Shown here one piece after another: positions 1 to 8,059 of a stretch of 64,000 nucleotides of DNA. Below the pieces are notes generated by a model, which made no database searches, was not told where the DNA came from, and was given only the letters and a program-made list of their open reading frames with translations. Position 1 is the stretch's first letter. Each line of letters begins with the position of its first letter. The position numbers and the translations under genes are program-made. This stretch comes from Nocardia sp. NRRL S-836 (GTDB taxonomy: Bacteria; Actinomycetota; Actinomycetes; Mycobacteriales; Pseudonocardiaceae), in NCBI RefSeq assembly GCF_001279525.1, contig NZ_LGDY01000120.1:28183-92182 (forward strand). The letters are read 5' to 3'.

Positions 1-629
1 ACCACGAGCCGGCCGTGCGGTCCCGCCGCCGACGTCACCACCGCGACCCGCCCGAGCTCGTCGGCGTCGGCGAGCACCAGCGGCGAACGGGCGCGCAGCA
101 CCACGGTGCCCTCGCCGCACGGCGTGTCGACCACGAGCCGGCCGGAGCCGACGGACGCGTTCACGCACCCGCGCCGGCCGCTGAGGTGGAAGCGCCGCTC
201 GACCCGCGGGTCGTCGAAGTCCTCCAGGAACCCGAGCACCCGCTGCCGCCACGACCCGTCGTCACCTGCGCGTTCCCGCGCCCGCGCCGGTGCCGACCGC
301 TGCCCGGAGGCGTCGACCGCCCGCACGTCCGGCATGCCCGTGCCCGCCACCTCGGGCGAGGTGACCAGCCGGCCGAACACCTCGTAGCCCGCCGCACCCG
401 GCACCGGCGTCCATTGGACCCGTCCGTCACTGCTCCAGACGGTGGACGGCGGCAGAAGTGGCCCTGAAGGAGGCTCCCGCTTGACGTAGTCGGCCGCGTA
501 GTTCGTCAGTCGCACCGGCCCCGAGCTGGGGTTTCGCGGATCCGGGCCGGGGTCGCGCAACACCAGGACCGCCGAGGCCAGCACCCCGGCGGCCACGATG
601 GCCGCAACCAAACGACGACGGGGAGTCAT
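1..629 (-). CDS. Partial exported or membrane-anchored protein
   Basis: The reading frame opens at an ATG at 629 and runs off the left edge without a stop, giving 209 visible residues. The N terminus has a short basic stretch (MTPRRR) followed by about 17 hydrophobic residues, a signal or anchor segment without a lipobox Cys. Residues about 65-100 (VQWTPVPGAAGYEVF) look like an Fn3-type strand pattern. Residues about 130-190 (FLEDFDDPRVERRFHLSG, then alternating beta strands) resemble the start of a concanavalin-like or GH16-like sandwich. No catalytic motif is visible because the C terminus is missing. It is transcribed divergently from the liv operon, sharing a 225-bp upstream region. Function is unassigned; a secreted carbohydrate-acting protein is a guess. 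Confidence 0.6.
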   Translation of the reverse strand, partial: MTPRRRLVAAIVAAGVLASAVLVLRDPGPDPRNPSSGPVRLTNYAADYVKREPPSGPLLPPSTVWSSDGRVQWTPVPGAAGYEVFGRLVTSPEVAGTGMPDVRAVDASGQRSAPARARERAGDDGSWRQRVLGFLEDFDDPRVERRFHLSGRRGCVNASVGSGRLVVDTPCGEGTVVLRARSPLVLADADELGRVAVVTSAAGPHGRLV

Positions 630-698
630 ACGCCCAGGTTATGGCAGCAGTCCAAAGAGTGAACCTCGGTTACGCTAGGTGACTTTCCTTAAACAAAA

Positions 699-720
699 CA
701 TAACGCCGAGTTGCGTTATG
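699..720. promoter_or_regulatory. Inverted repeat upstream of livK, candidate operator
   Basis: Two perfect 8-nt arms, CATAACGC and GCGTTATG, are separated by 6 nt. A second dyad (TGACTG-N6-CAGTCA) lies at 743-760. Both are in the 225-bp gap between the divergent exported-protein gene and livK. Symmetry of this size in a control region suggests a regulator site for the liv operon. The regulator is unknown and no clear -10/-35 pair could be fixed. Confidence 0.45.
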
Positions 721-854
721 GTCACGAGCCCATTGGCGTTGATGACTGCGGTCACAGTCAGCGCCTAGGGTCCGGCCATCCCTCAGCAGAGGGGCGTGGA
801 GCGGTGCGCGGAGAACTCGCCACCGCAGGGAGCACGGATAGAGGAGGGACTCAC

Positions 855-2081
855 GTGCGTAAGCACCTTGTGAAGTCCGCAACGATCGTCGGCGCCACGC
901 TGCTCGTCGTCGCGGCCTGTGGCACGAATGACAAGACCGAGGCGGGCGGCACCGGGGGCAGCTGCGACACGTCGAAGGGCACGCTGACCGTCGGCGTCGT
1001 CGCTCCGCTGTCCGGAAACCTGTCGGCTCTCGGTATCGGCATCAAGCAGTCCGCGGAGCTCGCCGTGGACGAGGCCAACAAGAAGTGCACGGTCAAGGGT
1101 TACAAGCTCCAGGTGTCCGCTCAGGACGACGAGGCGAACCCGGCCAAGGGCGCTCAGGCGGCCACCAAGCTGTCGACCGACCCGAACGTCGTCGGCGTCG
1201 TCGGCACGCTGAACTCGTCGGTCGCCCAGACGGTGCAGCCGATCCTGAAGGACAAGAAGATCCCGCAGGTCTCGCCCGCGAACACGAACCCGTCGCTGAG
1301 CCGCGGCAACGACTTCCTGACGGCCCCGAAGCGCCAGTTCGACAACTACTTCCGGGTCTGCGCCACCGACGACCTGCAGGGCCCGTTCGCGGCCAACTAC
1401 ATGGTCGAGAAGGCCGGCAAGAAGAAGATCGCGATCATCACGGACGGCAAGACCTACGGCAAGGGTCTGGCGGACGAGTTCGCGAAGCAGGTCGCCAAGA
1501 AGGGCGGCACGATCGTCGGCACCGAGACGATCGGTGAGAAGGACACGGACTTCTCCGGTGTCGTCTCGAAGATCAAGGCGCTCGCGCCCGAGGCCGTCTA
1601 CTACGGCGGTGAGTACCCGGCCGCCGGCCCGCTGTCCAAGCAGCTCAAGGACGGTGGCCTGAACGTTCCGCTGATGGGCGGCGACGGCATCTACGACCAG
1701 AAGTTCATCGACCTCGGCGGCAAGGAGGGCGACCTCGCCACCTCCGTCGGTGCGCCGACCGAGTCGCTGGCCACCGCCAAGGCGTTCGTTACCGCGTACA
1801 AGGAGAAGTTCGGCAAGGAGGACTACGCCGCCTACGGTGCGTTCTCCTACGACGCCGCGAACTCGATCATCGGCGCGCTGGCCAAGACCGTCGAGGGTGG
1901 CGAGTGGGGCGACGCGAAGCGTGACGCCATGCTGACCAACGTCGGTTCCTACAGCGGCTCCGGCGCCACCGGTGAGGTCAAGTTCGACCAGTACGGCGAC
2001 AGCACCAACAAGGTCCTGACCGTGTACCAGGTCGCCGGCACCAAGTGGGACGACGTTCAGACCGGTGAGTTCACGGGCTGA
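855..2081 (+). CDS. livK: Branched-chain amino acid ABC transporter, substrate-binding lipoprotein
   Basis: This 408-residue extracytoplasmic solute-binding lipoprotein captures Leu/Ile/Val-type (or related amide) substrates and hands them to LivHM. The GTG start at 855 is chosen because a strong GAGGAGGGA ribosome site lies at 841-849 and the first residues form a lipoprotein signal (LLVVAAC, Cys22 as lipidation site); the open frame further upstream lacks signal-peptide features. Residues about 45-390 read as a type I periplasmic-binding fold (TVGVVAPLSGNLSALG; VVGTLNSSVAQ; IAIITDGKTYGKG). It is the first gene of livKHMGF. A stem-loop after its stop probably raises its expression over the membrane genes. 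The substrate range cannot be told from sequence alone. Confidence 0.93.
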   Translation: MRKHLVKSATIVGATLLVVAACGTNDKTEAGGTGGSCDTSKGTLTVGVVAPLSGNLSALGIGIKQSAELAVDEANKKCTVKGYKLQVSAQDDEANPAKGAQAATKLSTDPNVVGVVGTLNSSVAQTVQPILKDKKIPQVSPANTNPSLSRGNDFLTAPKRQFDNYFRVCATDDLQGPFAANYMVEKAGKKKIAIITDGKTYGKGLADEFAKQVAKKGGTIVGTETIGEKDTDFSGVVSKIKALAPEAVYYGGEYPAAGPLSKQLKDGGLNVPLMGGDGIYDQKFIDLGGKEGDLATSVGAPTESLATAKAFVTAYKEKFGKEDYAAYGAFSYDAANSIIGALAKTVEGGEWGDAKRDAMLTNVGSYSGSGATGEVKFDQYGDSTNKVLTVYQVAGTKWDDVQTGEFTG

Positions 2082-2108
2082 CCGACTACTGATCATTAAA
2101 TGAGGCTG

Positions 2109-2143
2109 CGGCGGGGGCGGGCGAAGTTTGCTCGCCCCCGCCG
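2109..2143 (+). terminator. Stem-loop between livK and livH (attenuator-like)
   Basis: A GC-rich hairpin of about 14 bp (core arm GCGGGGGCGGGC, loop GAAGTTT, one G-U pair) sits 28 nt after the livK stop and ends just before the livH ribosome site (GGAGG, 2149-2153). It has no U-tract. Hairpins in this position are known to stabilise or partly terminate binding-protein mRNA so the receptor outnumbers the permease. Confidence 0.6.
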
Positions 2144-2158
2144 TCTACGGAGGTAGTC

Positions 2159-3073
2159 GTGTCAGTCCTGCTCCAACAGCTGGCGAACGGGGTCGTGCAG
2201 GGCGCTTTGATCGCCCTGATCGCCCTCGGGTACACGATGGTGTACGGCATCATCCAGCTGATCAACTTCGCCCACGGCGAGGTCTTCATGGTGTCCTCGT
2301 ACGGAGGACTCGCCACGTTCACGCTTCTTCCTGACGACCTCAAGAAGTCGCCTGCCGTGGCCCTGCCGCTCATGTTCCTGGGCGGCATCCTGGTCGCGGT
2401 CGTCGTAGCCGTGATCATGGAACGCTTCGCCTACCGGCCGCTGCGCAACGCGCCCCGGCTCGCGCCGCTCATCACGGCGCTCGGTGTCTCGGTGTTCCTC
2501 CAGGAGGCCGTGCGCGTCTGGTACCCCGACGCCACGTCCAACCTGCCCTACCCGAAGGTCTTCCCGACCGGGAACTTCACCCTCGGCACCATCAGCGTGC
2601 CGTGGACCGGTGTGCTGCTCGTCGTGCTGTCGGTCGGCCTGTCGATCGGTCTGCAGACCTACATCAACCGGTCGCGGATGGGCCGTGCGATGCGTGCCAC
2701 CGCGCAGGACCCCGACACCGCGAAGCTCATGGGCATCAACCCCGACCGCGTGATCGTGCTGACGTTCATCTTCGGCGCCGTCCTCGCGGGCGTCGCGGGC
2801 GTCATGTTCGGCGGTTACCTGAACAACATCAACATCGACATGGGCTTCCAGAACGGCATCTTCGCCTTCACGGCGGCCGTGCTGGGCGGTGTCGGCAGCA
2901 TCCGCGGCGCGGTCATCGGCGCGTTCATCATCGGTCTGATCAAGACCCTGGCCGGCCAGTACATGCCGGGCGGTACTCAGTACGACTACGTCTGGATCTT
3001 CGTTGTGCTGATCCTCGTGCTCGTCTTCCGCCCGCAGGGTCTGTTCGGCGAGCCGGAAAGGGTGCGCGCATGA
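2159..3073 (+). CDS. livH: Branched-chain amino acid ABC transporter permease LivH
   Basis: This 304-residue inner-membrane permease forms one half of the translocation channel of the liv transporter. It starts at GTG 2159 behind GGAGG. About eight hydrophobic segments are visible. The family hallmarks are present near the N terminus (GYTMVYGIIQLINFAHGEVF) and in the cytoplasmic coupling-loop region (GRAMRATAQDPDTAKLMGI), the EAA-like motif that contacts LivF/LivG. The length is normal for LivH. Its stop overlaps the livM start (ATGA), implying coupled translation. Confidence 0.93.
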   Translation: MSVLLQQLANGVVQGALIALIALGYTMVYGIIQLINFAHGEVFMVSSYGGLATFTLLPDDLKKSPAVALPLMFLGGILVAVVVAVIMERFAYRPLRNAPRLAPLITALGVSVFLQEAVRVWYPDATSNLPYPKVFPTGNFTLGTISVPWTGVLLVVLSVGLSIGLQTYINRSRMGRAMRATAQDPDTAKLMGINPDRVIVLTFIFGAVLAGVAGVMFGGYLNNINIDMGFQNGIFAFTAAVLGGVGSIRGAVIGAFIIGLIKTLAGQYMPGGTQYDYVWIFVVLILVLVFRPQGLFGEPERVRA

Positions 3074-4779
3074 CCACGACTGCTGAGAAGCGCTCCGCTC
3101 TCGCGCCCCTGGGCAAGCCGTTCGCGGCCGTCGGCGGTGTGCTGTCGATCGTCGCGGCCATGCTGCCGTGGGTCACGTTCCCGCTCAATGACGGGGTGTG
3201 GCCGGACAAGTCCACGCTGGCGTTCTTCGACGCGCCGTTCGCACTCACCGGGTTCCGCTGGCACATGCTGGTGCTCGGCGTGCTCGTGCTCGTCGCGACC
3301 TTCGCGCCGACCCCGTCGAAGGGCCGCGTCGTGCGCTCCCTCGGCTGGGGCGTGCTGTCGGTGGCGGCCATCAACGGCATCTACCTCGTCGTCAAGGGCG
3401 GTGGCCTCGGTGCCATCACCGCGTACAAGGGCGTGGTCGCGTTCGGCAGCATCGCCGGCGTCGTCGCCGGTGTGCTGGTGATCCTCGCCGGGTACGGCAT
3501 CGGCATCACGCCGCCCGGCGACTGGAAGATCAAGCTGAGCACGCCGCTGGCCTACCTGGTGCTGCTGGTGTCGTTCGCCGCGGTGCTCTACGCCGTCGCC
3601 GCGATGCTGACCACCGGTGGTGTCGGCGCGGGCAACCCGTACGCGGGAGCCATCTTCCTGGCGTTCCTCGGCTTCGCGGGCGGCCTGCTCGCGGCGCTGA
3701 ACGCCATCGGCTACACCAGGTGGATCTCGCACCTGTCCGAAGAGCACCGCGTCTTCAGCGTCATCGTGCTGCTGGCGTGTGCGCTGCTGCTGCCGTTCAC
3801 CGAGGCCGGCAACGAGTACTGGATGACGGTCGCGGCGAACATCGGCATCTACGCCGCCACCGCGATCGGCCTGAACATCGTGGTCGGTCTCGCCGGTCTG
3901 CTCGACCTCGGGTACGTGGCGTTCATGGGCATCGGCGCGCTCGTCGCGGCGAACTTCTCCGGTGCCGCCGCCGCGAACTTCGGCATCGACCTGCCGTTCC
4001 CGGTGGCCGCGGTCATCGCGGCGGTCGTGGCCGGCATCTTCGGCGCCATCGTCGGTTCGCCGACGCTGCGCGTGCGCGGTGACTACCTGGCGATCGTGAC
4101 GCTGGCGTTCGGTGAGATCTTCACCCGCTCCGCGCAGAACGACATCGGTGGCCTGACCAACGGCTCCAACGCCATCCCGGGCATCCCGCAGCTGTCGCTG
4201 TTCGGTGCCGAGTTCAACAAGCAGCTGTCGATCGGCGCGGTGAAGCTGCCCGCCGGTGTCCTCTACTACGTGCTGATCGTGCTCCTGGTCGGGGCGACGA
4301 TGGCGGTGTTCGCGAACCTCAAGTTCAGCCGCATCGGCCGGGCCTGGATCGCGATCCGCGAGGACGAGGACGCGGCCCGCGCCATGGGCATCCGCACCGG
4401 CAAGATGAAGATCCTCGCGTTCCTCATCGGCGCCATGCTGGCCGGTCTCGCCGGTGCGGTGTTCGCGCACAAGAACGGCACCGTGTCCTACGAGTCGTTC
4501 AAGTTCCTCGAGTCGGTCACGCTGCTCGCCGCGGTCATCCTCGGCGGCATGGGCTCGATCCCGGGCGCCGTGCTCGGTGCGGCGCTGCTGTTCGTGCTGC
4601 CCGAGAAGCTGCGCGACTTCGAGGACTACCGCCTGATGATCTTCGGCCTCGCGCTGGTGCTGATCATGCGGTTCCGTCCTCAGGGCCTGATCCCCGACGC
4701 GCACCGGCGCGCGGAGCTGGCCGATGAGAACGTCGACGGCACCCACGTCGACGAGCTGCCGAAGGAGGCGAAGGCGTGA
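3070..4779 (+). CDS. livM: Branched-chain amino acid ABC transporter permease LivM, N-terminally extended
   Basis: This is the second channel subunit, starting at the ATG that overlaps the livH stop. The LivM core occupies about residues 250-545: IGLNIVVGLAGLLDLGYVAF, then LRVRGDYLAIVTLAFGEIF, then the coupling loop IREDEDAARAMGI. At 569 residues it is longer than enterobacterial LivM (about 425). The extra N-terminal 230 residues hold several more hydrophobic segments (ILSIVAAMLPWVTFPLND; MLVLGVLVLVATFAPT; AYLVLLVSFAAVLYAVAAML). Extended LivM proteins are common in actinobacteria, and the role of the added membrane domain is unknown. Its stop overlaps the livG start (GTGA). Confidence 0.92.
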   Translation: MTTTAEKRSALAPLGKPFAAVGGVLSIVAAMLPWVTFPLNDGVWPDKSTLAFFDAPFALTGFRWHMLVLGVLVLVATFAPTPSKGRVVRSLGWGVLSVAAINGIYLVVKGGGLGAITAYKGVVAFGSIAGVVAGVLVILAGYGIGITPPGDWKIKLSTPLAYLVLLVSFAAVLYAVAAMLTTGGVGAGNPYAGAIFLAFLGFAGGLLAALNAIGYTRWISHLSEEHRVFSVIVLLACALLLPFTEAGNEYWMTVAANIGIYAATAIGLNIVVGLAGLLDLGYVAFMGIGALVAANFSGAAAANFGIDLPFPVAAVIAAVVAGIFGAIVGSPTLRVRGDYLAIVTLAFGEIFTRSAQNDIGGLTNGSNAIPGIPQLSLFGAEFNKQLSIGAVKLPAGVLYYVLIVLLVGATMAVFANLKFSRIGRAWIAIREDEDAARAMGIRTGKMKILAFLIGAMLAGLAGAVFAHKNGTVSYESFKFLESVTLLAAVILGGMGSIPGAVLGAALLFVLPEKLRDFEDYRLMIFGLALVLIMRFRPQGLIPDAHRRAELADENVDGTHVDELPKEAKA

Positions 4780-5582
4780 CGCCGGTGTTGGAGGCGCGTG
4801 ACGTCTCGATGGTCTTCGGTGGCCTCAAGGCGCTGAAGAACGTGACGTTGACGCTGGACGAGGGCAAGATCGTCGGCCTGATCGGCCCGAACGGTGCGGG
4901 GAAGACGACGTTCTTCAACTGCCTCACGGGTCTGTACACGCCGACCACGGGTCAGGTGCTGCTCAAGGGCAACGTCCTGCCCGGCGACCCGGCGCGGGTG
5001 ACCGACGCGGGCCTCGCCCGCACGTTCCAGAACATCCGGCTGTTCCCCAGCATGACCGTGCTGGAGAACGTCATGGTGGGCCGGCACGTGCGGATGAAGC
5101 AGGGCCCGCTGGCGTCGCTGTTCCACGGCCCGGCCTACCACCGCGGTGAGAAGGCCGCTCGCGAGCGTTCCCGTGAGCTGCTGGACTTCGTCGGCCTGGG
5201 CGGTCCGGACGACGAGCTCGCGCGCAACCTCCCGTACGGCGACCAGCGCCGTCTCGAGATCGCACGCGCGCTGGCCACCGACCCGGCCGTGCTGCTGCTG
5301 GACGAGCCCACCGCGGGTATGAACCCGCAGGAGACGGAAGCGACGCAGCAGCTGATCTTCCGCATCCGCGAGACGGGCGTGTCGGTCGTCGTCATCGAGC
5401 ACGACATCAAGTTCATCTTCGGGCTGTGCGACTCGGTTTCCGTGCTCGTGCAGGGCGAGCTGCTGGTCGAAGGCAGCCCCGAGGTCGTGCGGGCGGACCC
5501 GCGGGTCGTCGAGGCCTACCTCGGCAAGCCGCCGGAGGAAGTCGAGCACGACATCGAGGCCGCGAAGGGAGAGCAGGCATGA
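4776..5582 (+). CDS. livG: Branched-chain amino acid ABC transporter ATP-binding protein LivG
   Basis: This 268-residue cytoplasmic ATPase energises LivHM together with LivF. Walker A is GPNGAGKT at residues 37-44. The LivG-type signature LPYGDQRRLEIARAL replaces the usual LSGGQ, and Walker B is VLLLDEPTAG followed by the H-loop VVIEHD. The GTG start overlaps the livM stop by 4 nt and the 3' end overlaps livF by 4 nt. The length is typical. Nothing is missing from the catalytic set. Confidence 0.94.
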   Translation: MTPVLEARDVSMVFGGLKALKNVTLTLDEGKIVGLIGPNGAGKTTFFNCLTGLYTPTTGQVLLKGNVLPGDPARVTDAGLARTFQNIRLFPSMTVLENVMVGRHVRMKQGPLASLFHGPAYHRGEKAARERSRELLDFVGLGGPDDELARNLPYGDQRRLEIARALATDPAVLLLDEPTAGMNPQETEATQQLIFRIRETGVSVVVIEHDIKFIFGLCDSVSVLVQGELLVEGSPEVVRADPRVVEAYLGKPPEEVEHDIEAAKGEQA

Positions 5583-6295
5583 GCCCGCTGCTCGAAGTCC
5601 GCAACCTCTCGGTCGCCTACGGCGCGATCGAGGCCGTCCGCGACATCTCGTTCACGGTCGAGGCCGGCCAGATCGTGTCGCTGATCGGCTCGAACGGTGC
5701 GGGCAAGACCACGACCCTGCGCACCATCTCGGGTCTGCTGCGCCCGGCGTCCGGCGAGATCCTGTTCCAGGGCAAGCCGATCCACAACGACCCGGCGCAC
5801 GCCATCCTCGGCATGGGCATCTCGCACTCGCCGGAGGGCCGGCGGCTCTTCCCGCGGATGACCGTGGAGGAGAACCTCCAGCTCGGCGCCTACGTCCGCA
5901 AGGACGACGGCGTGCAGGCCGACATGGACCGGGTCTACGAGCTGTTCCCCGTCCTGGGCGAGCGCCGGCACAACAAGGCCGGCCTCTTCTCCGGCGGTGA
6001 GCAGCAGATGCTCGCCATCGGCCGCGCGATGATGTCCAAGCCGCGCCTGCTCATGCTCGACGAGCCCTCCATGGGCCTCTCGCCGATCATGACCCAGCGC
6101 ATCTTCGACACCATCAAGGAGCTCCAGTCGCTCGGCACCACCATTCTGCTGGTGGAGCAGAACGCGCTGGCCGCTCTCGCGCTGTCGCACCACGGCTACG
6201 TGATCGACCTCGGACGGACCACTCTGGACGGTCCGGGGCACCAGCTGCTGGCCGACCAGCGGGTGCGCGACGCGTACCTCGGTGAGTCGCACTGA
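5579..6295 (+). CDS. livF: Branched-chain amino acid ABC transporter ATP-binding protein LivF
   Basis: This 238-residue ATPase partners LivG. The ATG at 5579 overlaps the livG stop (ATGA) and gives the normal LivF N terminus (MSPLLEVRNLSVAYG). Walker A is GSNGAGKT at 37-44, the signature is FSGGEQQMLAIGRAM, Walker B is LLMLDEPSMG, and the H-loop region is ILLVEQN with Gln in the usual His place, as is typical of LivF. It is the last gene of the operon, followed by a strong hairpin terminator. Confidence 0.94.
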   Translation: MSPLLEVRNLSVAYGAIEAVRDISFTVEAGQIVSLIGSNGAGKTTTLRTISGLLRPASGEILFQGKPIHNDPAHAILGMGISHSPEGRRLFPRMTVEENLQLGAYVRKDDGVQADMDRVYELFPVLGERRHNKAGLFSGGEQQMLAIGRAMMSKPRLLMLDEPSMGLSPIMTQRIFDTIKELQSLGTTILLVEQNALAALALSHHGYVIDLGRTTLDGPGHQLLADQRVRDAYLGESH

Positions 6296-6310
6296 GCTAG
6301 TTGCCGGGTG

Positions 6311-6341
6311 AACGGGGCGGAGGACTTTCCTCCGCCCCGTT
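6311..6341. terminator. Bidirectional terminator between livF and the secretory lipase gene
   Basis: A perfect 14-bp stem (arms AACGGGGCGGAGGA and TCCTCCGCCCCGTT) with a 3-nt loop lies 15 nt after the livF stop. The A/T ends of the arms give short U runs on both strands. It lies between convergent genes and can serve both. Confidence 0.88.
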
Positions 6342-6345
6342 TCCG

Positions 6346-7518
6346 TTATCCGCGGTCCAGGCCGGCGAGGATGCGCGGCAGCGCCAGCTTGGCGGCCCTG
6401 CCGTGGTCCACGTCCGCCCCGAGGTCGATCAGCGTGCTCCGGGCGCCGTGCTGCCGCAGGCGCCCGTCGCAGTAGGCCGAGGTCTCGAACAGCGTGTCCC
6501 TGTCGCCGGTGGACGAGTAGATCGTCACCGGGACGCGTGGACGCCAGTCGCAGTAGCCGTCCGACTCGCGCAGCTTCGCCCGCAGCACGCCGGTGGGGTT
6601 CCTGACCCGGTCGAGGTAGGACGGCGTGAGCAGCTCGGGCATGGTGTGCGGCAGCGTCGCGAAGATCTCCTCGTGACGGTGGTCGCCGTCGAACAGCGCC
6701 TCGACCGACGGGTCGTTGAACGCCTCCGCTGGGTCGTCGTAGAGGTGGTGGAGCCGGTTCCACGCCACCGTCCAGTACGCCATGTACGCGACACCGTTCG
6801 CGATCTGGCCGTCCGCCGCCTTGGGCACGAGCGCACTCGGCCTCATCGGCCCGCTGATCGGTGCCAGGCCGCCGAGCTCCAGCCCGCGGCCGGCACCCCG
6901 TTGCAGGGCCTGGCCCAGCGCCATGGCGGCGTGGCCGCCCTGCGAGTGGCCGGTGAGGAAGACCCTCCGGTCCGGCCGCAGACCGCGCCGCGCGGCGAAC
7001 TCCCCGGTCGCGCGCAACGCGTCCACCGACGCCGTGACCGTCGACGGGCCGTCCAGGTAGGGGTGGTGGCCGGGGCCCGTGCCGAGGCCGAGGTAGTCGG
7101 GGGCCGTGGTGAGGTGACCGGCCGAGGCGAACAGCACGGCGGCCGCCCGGTCGTTGCCGTCGGCCACCGAGGCGACCGCGCCCCGGTACCCGGTGGTGCC
7201 GTGCAGCCAGGCGACCTGGCCGGGTGACCTGTCGCCGTCGCGCGGCACCACGACCAGTGAGCTGGCCGTGGTCGGCCTCCCGCGCGGGTCGACGGTGCGG
7301 TAGACGATCCGCTGCGCGTCCACGCCGAAGCGCACGCGCGACGAGTCCAGCCCCCGGTCGCGCAGGTGCGCGGCGACCTGCGTCGAGTCCATCGTGGACA
7401 CCGCCGTGACGGCTACGACGGACCCGCGGGTCTGCTGACCGGCCCAGGCCGTGGCCGGGACCAGGGCGGCGACCGCGATTCCACACATCGCGGCCACCGC
7501 TGTTCGTGTCGAGGTCAT
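6346..7518 (-). CDS. Secreted alpha/beta hydrolase, secretory-lipase family
   Basis: This 390-residue exported esterase or lipase starts at ATG 7518, which directly precedes a typical signal peptide (basic start, hydrophobic core AMCGIAVAALVPATAWA, cleavage after AWA about residue 26). The nucleophile elbow GHSQGG places the catalytic Ser at about 192 (FLTGHSQGGHAAMAL). STGDRDTLF near residue 340 and DVDHGRAA near residue 375 supply the likely Asp and His. These motifs and the long cap region fit the secretory lipase family (LIP, Pfam PF03583). Lipid or ester substrates outside the cell are expected, but the exact substrate is unknown. It is a single gene, convergent with the liv operon. Confidence 0.82.
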   Translation of the reverse strand: MTSTRTAVAAMCGIAVAALVPATAWAGQQTRGSVVAVTAVSTMDSTQVAAHLRDRGLDSSRVRFGVDAQRIVYRTVDPRGRPTTASSLVVVPRDGDRSPGQVAWLHGTTGYRGAVASVADGNDRAAAVLFASAGHLTTAPDYLGLGTGPGHHPYLDGPSTVTASVDALRATGEFAARRGLRPDRRVFLTGHSQGGHAAMALGQALQRGAGRGLELGGLAPISGPMRPSALVPKAADGQIANGVAYMAYWTVAWNRLHHLYDDPAEAFNDPSVEALFDGDHRHEEIFATLPHTMPELLTPSYLDRVRNPTGVLRAKLRESDGYCDWRPRVPVTIYSSTGDRDTLFETSAYCDGRLRQHGARSTLIDLGADVDHGRAAKLALPRILAGLDRG

Positions 7519-7594
7519 GACTCGACGATGGCCCTGACCAAGATCGAGCACACTGGGGCTGACCGCACAACCGGGGTGGGGTTTACCGCAGTGC

Positions 7595-8005
7595 TCAGGC
7601 TCCGGGCGCCTTCGCGCGGATGATGCACGTGAGGCGGGCGGTGCAGGTGCGCTTGCCCTCCTCGTCGGAGACGACGATCTCGAACGTCGCCGTGGACCGG
7701 CCGAGGTGCAGCGGGCGGCACACACCCGTCACGATCCCCTCGCGCGCCGCGCGGTGGTGGGTGCACGACAGTTCCAGCCCGAGCGCGATGGAGCCGAACG
7801 ACGCGGCGTGCATCGTGGCCGCGACCGAGCCGAGCTGCTCCGCGAGCACCGCGTTCGCGCCGCCGTGCAACAACCCGAACGGCTGGCGGTTGCCCTTGAC
7901 CGGCATGGTGCCGATCATCTCCTGGACATCCCATTGGGTGATTTCTATGCCCATGCGGGTGTGCAACTGCTCGTCTGCGTACTCGGTGGGCAGGTCGCCG
8001 ATCAC
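7595..8005 (-). CDS. PaaI-type hotdog thioesterase
   Basis: A single hotdog domain of 136 residues that probably hydrolyses aromatic or short acyl-CoA thioesters in the cytoplasm. The catalytic-helix motif FGLLHGGANAVLAEQLGS matches the PaaI/YbgC-like HGG pattern, with the acidic residue in ANAVLAEQ. GTG 8005 is preferred because GGAG lies 5 nt upstream; a TTG at 8023 in the same frame would add six residues. It is divergent from polA with only 54 bp between the starts, so the promoters must be short or overlapping. A thioesterase next to polA is also seen in other actinobacteria. Confidence 0.85.
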   Translation of the reverse strand: MIGDLPTEYADEQLHTRMGIEITQWDVQEMIGTMPVKGNRQPFGLLHGGANAVLAEQLGSVAATMHAASFGSIALGLELSCTHHRAAREGIVTGVCRPLHLGRSTATFEIVVSDEEGKRTCTARLTCIIRAKAPGA

Positions 8006-8059
8006 GTGCGCTCCAGGGCTCAAGCGAAACTGTCAGACCACCACCCTAGACTCGGGCTC

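Noticed and set aside
783..2096. Long open frame on the minus strand opposite livK
   Set aside because: It is an antisense shadow caused by high GC; its Leu/Val/Arg/Asp-rich product matches no family, while the plus strand encodes an intact binding lipoprotein.
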